From: Ctenosaura bakeri
Lineage: Eukaryota > Chordata > Lepidosauria > Squamata > Iguanidae
NCBI GenBank assembly: GCA_948474755.1
Contig: CAOLHI010000738.1
Location: forward strand, 463,402-527,401
Reading direction: 5' to 3'
Length of the DNA: 64,000 nt
Below the pieces are notes generated by a model. The model did not search any database, had not been told where the DNA came from, and saw only the letters and a program-made list of their open reading frames with translations. A program made the position numbers and the translations under genes. The first letter of the stretch is position 1. Every line of letters starts with the position of its first letter. Of this stretch, positions 56,641-64,000 are shown piece by piece.

Positions 56641-56652
56641 GTCTTTCTTTAG

Positions 56653-56703
56653 GTGCTAACTGAAAACAAAAGGCCTCAGAGGAGGAAGCAAAGAGTTTTA
56701 AAG
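56653..56703 (+). CDS. TET1: TET1 exon 3 (51 nt, 17 codons)
   Basis: This short exon is flanked by TTTCTTTAG and GTAATC. It encodes VLTENKRPQRRKQRVLK, closely matching the TENKRPQRxKxxVLK-type segment that follows the CXXC domain in mammalian TET1. It enters and leaves in phase 0, so it joins exon 2 (ending ...LMLPLK) without a shift. It is very basic, like the end of exon 2. The next exon, which is large in mammals, is not present before 64000. A CpG island ends immediately upstream. Confidence 0.93.
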
Positions 56704-59700
56704 GTAATCATGGATTATTATGCATAATATGTACAGAAAAATTTCGGTCCGTATTAAAGGCAGCTTTCTTGTCCTGTAATAGAAAGTCAGGGAGAGGAAA
56801 TGCTAGGAAGTGCGCCTTCCCAGATTTTAATATTTTGTGGGGAATATTATAGCAAGCTTGTAACAGTTCTTGTGTTTTCCTTAAGATGGTGTTAGTATGT
56901 TTTTGTAGAGATTTAGTTCTTTTTGTGTGCAGCGACCTAGGTTAAAGTCTAACCACTCCTGATATGTTGAAAATAACTTGTGTCATATATATAAAGGCTG
57001 CAGTTCTAAACAGCTGCAGTCCTAAGCAGGTTTGCATTCACTGAGTGTTGCATCTGAGTAAATATGCTTCAGATTTACACTGAAAGTGACAATTTTATTG
57101 AACTCAACATGGTGCGTGTACTAGATCTGTTAGTGTGTGTGTATGCTAAATGTGAACTTTGGGATGTCTTGCACATTTCATATTCAAGTTGCCCCCCTCC
57201 TCATGTTAACTGCTGTGAATTCTGTAAAAATGGCACATTTCAGACAAATGTAGTTTGAAATTGAGAAGTCATTTAGAAACAATGGTGCGTTTTCACCTAA
57301 TATATGCTTGTGCAACTAAATACGTATTTTTTAAAGTCACTGAAATTTTAAAAGTGGTTTGGGGAACTGATTGCTGTGGCAAAAGTGTCAGGGGGCCAAA
57401 AGCTTTCATGTGCCCATTCAGTGTTTCTTGTACAAATGCAAGTGACCCTTTATAAATGACTCCCCTGTTCTCTTCAGTGAGTCAGGGAATTCCAGGGCAC
57501 GTGCAGAGGAAATCCCTGTTTACGATGGGGAATCCCCATTCCATAGCAGAGAATTAGGGCCCCTCCCACATGAGCCTTGCTCCATGTGTTACTGGAGCCT
57601 CCAAGAACTCTAGATCTTAGCTGGTGTGTTTACCGTCAGAATTCCTGATGTATTGTGGGTATAAGTTGGCATATTTGTGCTGGAGTATTTGCCTGTGACT
57701 ATGGCATAATGTGTAGCGTGATGAATCCTTGGTGTACTCAATAGCTTTAGCTGGGACTCAACGTCCTAGGACCCTGTTGGAAATTCCGTACTTGTCATTG
57801 TTTTGTGGTAAGGCTTATTTGGCGTGAGCAATGGAATAGCATTTTTTTGGCCATACTCTTTGTACGTCCTTGTTTAATAAGGGGGTATATTGCTAGCAGA
57901 ACAGTAGCACAAGATAACTATTTATAAAAAATAAAATAAATATGTTCTTTAAATATTACAATTAGATTTAGAGAAAATTTTAAGTGCCTTTAAGTTCTCT
58001 AAACATGGTGAGAATTGAACTACCAATCTGTATATATTTACCTGGTGAATGTTTTACTGCTGAATTTAGATTGAGAATTCTGTTGTGTATCAAGGTGCAT
58101 TTTTTGTTTTAATATGGACCATCCATGTTTTCTGTAAGTGCAGTATTCAACCATGTTGCCTTCCAGACATGAGCATTTTATGTTCTTGCTCTTGAATCCT
58201 AGATACTTAGTTGATTTTTATATTGCTAGAAACATTGTAACCTCTGTAGAGCTGGATTTTGTAGAATGATATTGTAGAACAAATGCATTTTAGGGTACTG
58301 GTTTTCCTGCTAGTTTTAACATCTTGCAAGAAATGATAATTGGAAAGAGGGTGTAATAGACCACGCAACAACTGAAAGACCGTTTTGGTCACCATCTACT
58401 GGAAGTTGTCCTGCGTATTTCTCATTCAGGTCCACTGTGCTCTTGTGCATCTCTTGTGTTGCTGGTTTTTCCACCTGCCATATTGCTGCAAACAGCAGAT
58501 AAATTAAAATGTATGAAGTTTACAAAGGAACACTTTCCAGTGTCTTGTGCCTGTTCACATCCGTTGTTGGTTTGACACACTTGATAAGCTTTTATGGTGG
58601 TGGACAGGTGCAATCTTTGTATACATGCACTGGTAGGATGGAAAAAGTTTGTAAATAGCTGAAGGTTGTTGAAATAGCACCTAGTTGTAAGTAATACTGC
58701 ACATAACTTTCTGGACACTATTAGTCTTGCGTCCTGTAAGACACCTCAATTGTTTGTCTATGTTGCTAGTACCTTTTCACTGAGTCATAATTCATTTTTG
58801 TTTATAACTAAGGTTTAGTTGTTTCTCTTGTTTCAAGACACAAGTTTAATGATCTTTTTTCACTTTCCTATTCACAAGATATGAGGGAGTCTTCCTTGGA
58901 GTGTACAAATTACTACCCAGAGCCAGAGTTATCTGGTGGACCTTTTATTTGTGCATTTGTTTTTGATGTCAGCTGAACACCTCTAGAGTGTGAAGGAATG
59001 GGTTTTGTTTCTCTGTTTATGCTGGACATCTGTCAAGTCAGAATTTGCCTCATCTACTACAGATACAAAGCAAAGTGCCACTCCTATAGACACTCCTGGA
59101 CACAGGTTGGAAGTTAGTTTCAAGGCAAGTGAATATGATGACATGCTGAAGTCATTTGTAACTGAGTGGTGGTAGGATGAATACTCTGCAGCACTGAGAT
59201 ACCCCAAGGCACTGGGTTTGCACTGAAGCAGCACTTGAGTTTCTTGCAACTCATTGGATGCTATTTCTTATCCATGAAAATCTCTGAGCCCTTGGGTACT
59301 TAGTTTACTTAGTTATTTGTTTTCAAAGTTTACTGGGTTTCAGTTATCTATCAGCAGTCTTGCTGTTTTTCATGGTGCCCTGATTCTCAAATGTAAATTC
59401 TCAACAGTTTATTGGAGAATCTATATGATCTTGCCCATATATAACCATACAATATAACACACAATGAAAAACATTTTTCAGGAATAATATCTTAAATCAG
59501 TATTACAAATATAAGAAAAAAGGCTAGCTGACAAACTCGTTTCTGACAAAAGTATGCCATATGTGTTTAGTGCAGAATGATGAAGGATGACGTATTTTAA
59601 GAAAGTTTGCTATTGGTGACCTTAGAATTGGAACTGAATCATCCAGTGACTCCCCTTCCCTGCCACCAACATCCTTTTAGTCTGTCACAGTAGCTGAGGC

Positions 59701-59811
59701 AATGATCCTTGACTTATATGCCCGCAGAGTTTTGTATGACTTTAGAGAAGGCAGTAAGAGAATTGGCCAGACAAGATGGGGAAAATAGTGTTTTAAAATT
59801 CAAGCTGTTAG

Positions 59812-59940
59812 ATCAAGGATGGGAAAGTGGTACATTCCAAATATTTTGGACTATGACATTCATATTCCTGACAATTGGCTTAGCTGGTGGGGCTTGTGGA
59901 GATTTAATTCAGCACATCCTAGAGGGTATAAGATTGCTAA
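59812..59940 (+). mobile_element. GGACTACAACTCCCA-family element (degraded)
   Basis: AAATATTTTGGACTATGACATTCATATTCC ... ATTTAATTCAGCACATCCTAGAGGGT layout matches this family; strongly diverged. Confidence 0.45.
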
Positions 59941-61099
59941 CTCTTGGAGTTAGAGGATCAAAAAGAGATTTGATCCTATAAAAGAAGGAATGTATAACCC
60001 ATTGTAGTGCAAACCTTCAGCAAGTGAAGAAGGTCTTTGGGTTTGCAAAAGGCTATTGGATATTGATATTTATTTCTTTTTTTTACTAAACAGAATCTCC
60101 AAACAGAGAGAATCACATCTGTTCAGCTATAGTAGGTAGCAGAGTTTAAACTGGGATGTAAATCACTTGTCTGAAAGACTCAGTTTTAAGTATTTAAAAT
60201 ACAATTTAAATAACTAGTAAGGAAGTTTCTGTTTAATCATCCTTCTCAGTAGAAATATATTCTTGTCTAACAAACATTAAGACATGTTATGGGATGTAGG
60301 CTTCATTAGAAGATAGGTGGATACTATTATTCAAAATTTGTTTCAAATTAATTTTCAGTTTGTAAAAAATGAGATCCCTTGCTTTTATGTACAAACTCTT
60401 TCTCCTTGTCCAAATGTACTGCATCTCACCAAATTCACAGTTTGTTGACTTTTTCTATCTTTACACGGAAAAGGTATGGCCCAGTAAAAGAGAAGGAGAG
60501 AGAGAATGAGTAGTTCATGTACAGCACCTACAGAAAAGGACTGATCAAGTTACTTCTCATTTCCATAAACAGATGTTAACATATTTATACAAGATAATTA
60601 GAAGTTCTATAATTAGTATTGATTATGATATCTTTGATCTAAATCTGACTTAAATTTTTAAAAAATCTGATTCTTATCAAACATGGTAGATACAAAAGAG
60701 ACAAGGAAAGCTGTTGGATTAGTAGAGAAGTATGATTAAGAACAGGAATCATTAACCAACATTATTTCTCAAAAGTAACTGAGAGAAAGAGTGGGAACAG
60801 ACATCGTATCAGCATGCATTATATAAGGGTGTCACTCATGAGTTTGGTTTAGCTTACCCTTGGATAATCTCTAATGATAATTATTAGCTTCTCTAAGAGA
60901 ACAAAATGGATTTGTGATGCTAAAGATCAAAATAAAAGTTTTAGTATCAGAGGTGAATCAGAAGATCTTGAAGCCAAGTACAGACATAATATCTCATTCA
61001 TGCAGATTTTGTGCACCCACGCACATATCTCCATACCATGTACCTTTGAACAGGCGTAAATAACATTTATCTTATGAATACCATTTTAGAGAGGAATGG

Positions 61100-61185
61100 G
61101 CCAATTTGGCATAGTGGTTTGGGTTGCCAGACTAAGTACTCCAAGAGATAAAAAGTTTGAATTCTCACTCAGTGAGTTCAAATGA
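61100..61185 (+). mobile_element. tRNA-derived ACA-type SINE, head fragment
   Basis: CCAATTTGGCATAGTGGTTTGG and AGTTTGAATTCTCAC: degraded head only. Confidence 0.55.
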
Positions 61186-61265
61186 GTTCAAAATATCAAG
61201 AGCCATAAGCTGATAATTTTTACACTCTTGCAGTGTATTTTCTTTAAAGCTCTTGCTTTGTATGT

Positions 61266-61513
61266 TGTTGTTTTTTGTTGATGGTGTGTGTCTTCAAGTT
61301 ATTTTTAACTTACTGTGACCCTAGGGTGAACCTATCACAGGGGTGTCTTGGCAAAATTAGTTTAGAAGTGGCTTGTCATGGTCTTCTTCTGAGGCTAAGA
61401 GAGTATGACTTGCCCAAGGTCACTCAGTTAGTTTCCATGGCTGAACAGGGATTTCAACCTTGGTTTCCAAAGTTGTAGTCTTAACACTCAAATCACTTTA
61501 CCACTCTGGCTCT
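61266..61513 (-). mobile_element. tRNA-derived ACA-type SINE
   Basis: Reverse full-length copy: TTGTTGTTTTTTGTTGATG tail side, GTGAACCTATCACAGGGGTG, TGACTTGCCCAAGGTCAC, TTTCAACCTTGG, ending CCACTCTGGCTC. Confidence 0.88.
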
Positions 61514-62981
61514 AGCTTTTTATGCTGCATTACTATTTATACACTGCTTTCTCAGTCAAAGCCTGTTAAGCGTAGTACAGAAGAAGGTTAAAATGTAAAT
61601 TAAAAATAAAGTATAATGTAAGGCTGAAAAGTATAATTTTCAGCCTTGTACCTGCCTTTTTTCCCTTATCTTTTAGAACAGATTGGGAACTGTTATCCAT
61701 CAGACTACCAGTTCAGAAAGCATACCAGATGCCTGACATGCAAATACACTGCACAGCTAACAGATGTAATTTGATGATAGAAAGTTTTTTTTATATATAG
61801 TAAGACATTCCTGATAAAGGTATTTGGTGAAGATAACGTTAACTCACTATCTGCATACATATTTAAGGAAATCTGGTGGAATTTACATACAGATGCAGGT
61901 AGAGTAGCATGAACTATATTGAAAATAAAGCCTAACTGCTTGAGCTGTGTATTGTCCATCAGTTTTAAGAGAGACTCAGCAGATGTAGGGGAAAATGCAG
62001 TATGGCGCATGTTAGCAGTATTTTCCATTGCTAAACCATTTCCACTTTCTGTTATCATTCAGTATTAATATCCAAATCTACAGTCAGATAGTTGCCTTAT
62101 TATAATGGGCCAAAACATTACACAACAGTGCCAGGGATTTTTTTTTAAAGGTACCGTCATGCTTCCTCTTGGATTTTGTTTATACAGTATAAGATTGACT
62201 TGGTATTGAAGTAGTTAGGCAGGATTTTTAAACACAGATTAGGCTATGAACACAGATCCAGACTGTGAATTTAATCTCTTGTACAATAGTATATTACAGT
62301 ATAGTATGTTACAGTTTCCTCTCCAAAATGGTGTGGAATTGCACAAATGTTGGCAGATAAAATGTCAGTGACAGTGTGTTTAACTCATACTTTGAAACCT
62401 GAATTCTTGCATGATGACAATATCTCTTGGGTAACTTCCATAATGGAATGGTTTGGCTTCACATGTGGGAAAGAAGGTAGTAAAGTTGCCAGGAGGTTTA
62501 AATGTGTGAGTTGGCCCTTGGCCCCAGTGTCTTGAATTATGTGACATGCATTTTATCTGTCTTTCTTCCCTGATTACAAGGGATGCATCTGGCTTTCATA
62601 AACCTGATAACAGCAGCCAAATTTCATGACATAGGAGTAGGAAGAGTTGTATTTACCAGTGCAGATAATTTTGGTTAAGTTAGAAAACAATAAGCTGAAC
62701 ATGATAACAACTGATGAAGTAGTGGAATCCCTTGTTTTTCTACTAAACTTTAGAAGCGCCAGGATTACTTTTGGAAGTCAGGCTTCAGAGGTCAGCTCAC
62801 AGATAGAGATAAGGGAGGAGAGGAATCAATTACAGAGATCTGCAATCCTTAACAGACATTAACAGTAACAAATGCAGGCTGTTTGTGACTTACACATTTA
62901 AGTAGCTTTAGGTTCCATTTGGGAGAAAGACAAGATATTAATTAATTAATTAAATAGATAAAGTATTTTGTAAGTCAGAGG

Positions 62982-63212
62982 ACCTAAATATCCTGAAGGC
63001 ACCAGATCCCATCTGATCTTGAAAGCTAAGCAAGGTCAGCTGTGGTTTGTACTTGGACAGGAGAACACCAATGAATATCAGGTGCTGTAGTCTCTATTTC
63101 AGAGGAAGAAATTGGCAAAACCACCTCTGGATATTTGTTACCTAAGAAAACCTTGTGAAAGTCAAGGGGTTGCCATAAGTCAGCAGGTGACTTGAAGGCA
63201 CATACACAGACA
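62982..63212 (+). mobile_element. 5S-rRNA-derived SINE
   Basis: Full-length: CACCAGATCCCATCTGATCT, GAAAGCTAAGCAAGGTCAG, TTGTACTTGGACAGGAG, GGTGCTGTAGTC, body, and tail GCCATAAGTCAGCAGGTGAC then TTGAAGGCACAT. Confidence 0.9.
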
Positions 63213-63452
63213 TGAGTAAGTCCCTTTTTGGATGTCGCACAGAGGGCAATTGTCTTGCATTTGTGCTCTGTCCAGAAACCTCTCACCATCTGGCAGTTGT
63301 CAAGCTCCAGGAGGGCCCTTGCTGCTGTTGTGAACTAGTGGGGGGGGAGCAGGAAAGTCAATTCAGATCTGCTCTGAGCTCCCAGGATGCTGAATGCTTG
63401 GATGCTGAATTAAGAACTAAAGAAGCTAAAGTTGAAGCCTCTCTCGTGCACG

Positions 63453-63590
63453 AAAAACCCTTGGGTGGCCTTGAGCAGGCCACACTTTCTCAGCCTAAGA
63501 GGAAGTGAGTGACACATCTTCTCTGAGTAAATCTTGCCAACCCCCCCATAGGGTAGCCATAAACTGACTTCAAGGCACATAATAAATATC
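63453..63590 (+). mobile_element. tRNA-derived ACA-type SINE, 3' part
   Basis: GGGTGGCCTTGAGCAGGCCA, GAGTAAATCTTGCC, TAGCCATAAACTGACTTCAA then GGCACATAATAA. Confidence 0.75.
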
Positions 63591-64000
63591 TATTTATAAT
63601 GCAGTATAATAGCCTGCCCACTTGAACAAAGTTGAAGAGAACAGAACTCTGTCTGAAGAGTTCACTATCATAAATTCAGCACAGAGAAAACAACAGAGGG
63701 AAGGGTGTACAAGGGAAGAATATGAAGTTGGTTGTTGCATTTATTTCTAGGCGACTAGTATCTGTATTACTTTGTTGCAACAAAAACAAAGATTCTTTTG
63801 ACACATAACAAGTTTTGAGGTTTCATGGACTTTGATTTGTTGCATCTGATGAAGTTGCTACATGTTTTTGGCTGCCAGAAATACCAGAACTTGGATCTGG
63901 CAGTTGTGGAAGAGAAGGAATGAACAAATGTTGCCAACTGCCTCTTCCTTTTCACCTTTAAAAAAAACTTTCACAATATATAAACATAGTGCTATGATTC

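Larger units (their letters stand above)
42770..56652 (+). other. TET1 intron 2
   Basis: A 13.9-kb intron between the CXXC exon and exon 3. It carries duplicated LINE fragments, a GC-rich hAT, two inverted blocks of a ~145-bp tandem repeat, SINEs and Tigger-like elements. Its last kilobase is the internal CpG island. Nothing definite is seen in 44720-46670 or 51990-53040. Confidence 0.85.
56704..64000 (+). other. TET1 intron 3 (part)
   Basis: Intron following exon 3. The next large TET1 exon is not found before the right edge. It contains a few SINEs (61.1-61.5 kb, 63.0-63.6 kb) and one GGACTACAACTCCCA-type element near 59.8 kb. The remaining sequence (56704-59800, 59950-61090, 61520-62980) shows no gene. 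Confidence 0.8.

Noticed and set aside
58983..59249. Small secreted-like protein (plus 58990-59175) or its antisense frame
   Set aside because: No domain, no splice context and no repeat of it elsewhere; length is consistent with chance.
1..64000. CRISPR array, prophage, bacterial operon or other prokaryotic system
   Set aside because: The window is clearly vertebrate; tandem repeats here are microsatellites, minisatellites or transposon-internal arrays without spacer structure.

Overview
The window is nuclear DNA of a vertebrate, most likely a squamate reptile (a lizard). The genes are spliced, with GT-AG introns of several kilobases. The repeats are of the kind common in lizards: CR1 and L2 LINEs, a tRNA-headed SINE with an ACA tail, a 5S-rRNA-headed SINE, hAT-Charlie and Tigger-like DNA transposons, and a palindromic MITE. 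The group is inferred from repeat style and cannot be fixed to a species by eye.

Two protein genes are present, divergently oriented, in the order known from other vertebrates. SLC25A16 (minus strand, mitochondrial carrier) occupies about 1-12.3 kb. Its first three coding exons lie at 12204-12108, 8549-8457 and 2766-2633 and give 108 codons; the rest lies beyond the left edge. A CpG island at about 11.9-12.8 kb covers its start. TET1 (plus strand, 5-methylcytosine dioxygenase) begins in a CpG island at about 23.4-24.6 kb. Its large exon 2 (40711-42769) encodes 646 N-terminal residues including the complete CXXC zinc finger. A 51-nt exon 3 lies at 56653-56703. The catalytic exons lie beyond the right edge.

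A second CpG island at about 55.5-56.6 kb ends directly before TET1 exon 3. This is where a promoter for a short TET1 form lacking the CXXC domain would be expected, since such forms are known in mouse and human. It is the most interesting functional observation here.

The remaining sequence is intron and intergenic DNA crowded with repeats, many nested. A CR1 sits in a palindromic MITE (left edge); a MITE sits in a SINE (26.6 kb); a hAT sits in an L2 (33.8 kb); a 5S-SINE fragment sits in a duplicated LINE fragment (43.1 kb). Target-site duplications can be read exactly for a solo LTR, three hATs, five MITEs and a SINE. I found no bacterial, viral or CRISPR-type system, and no third protein gene.
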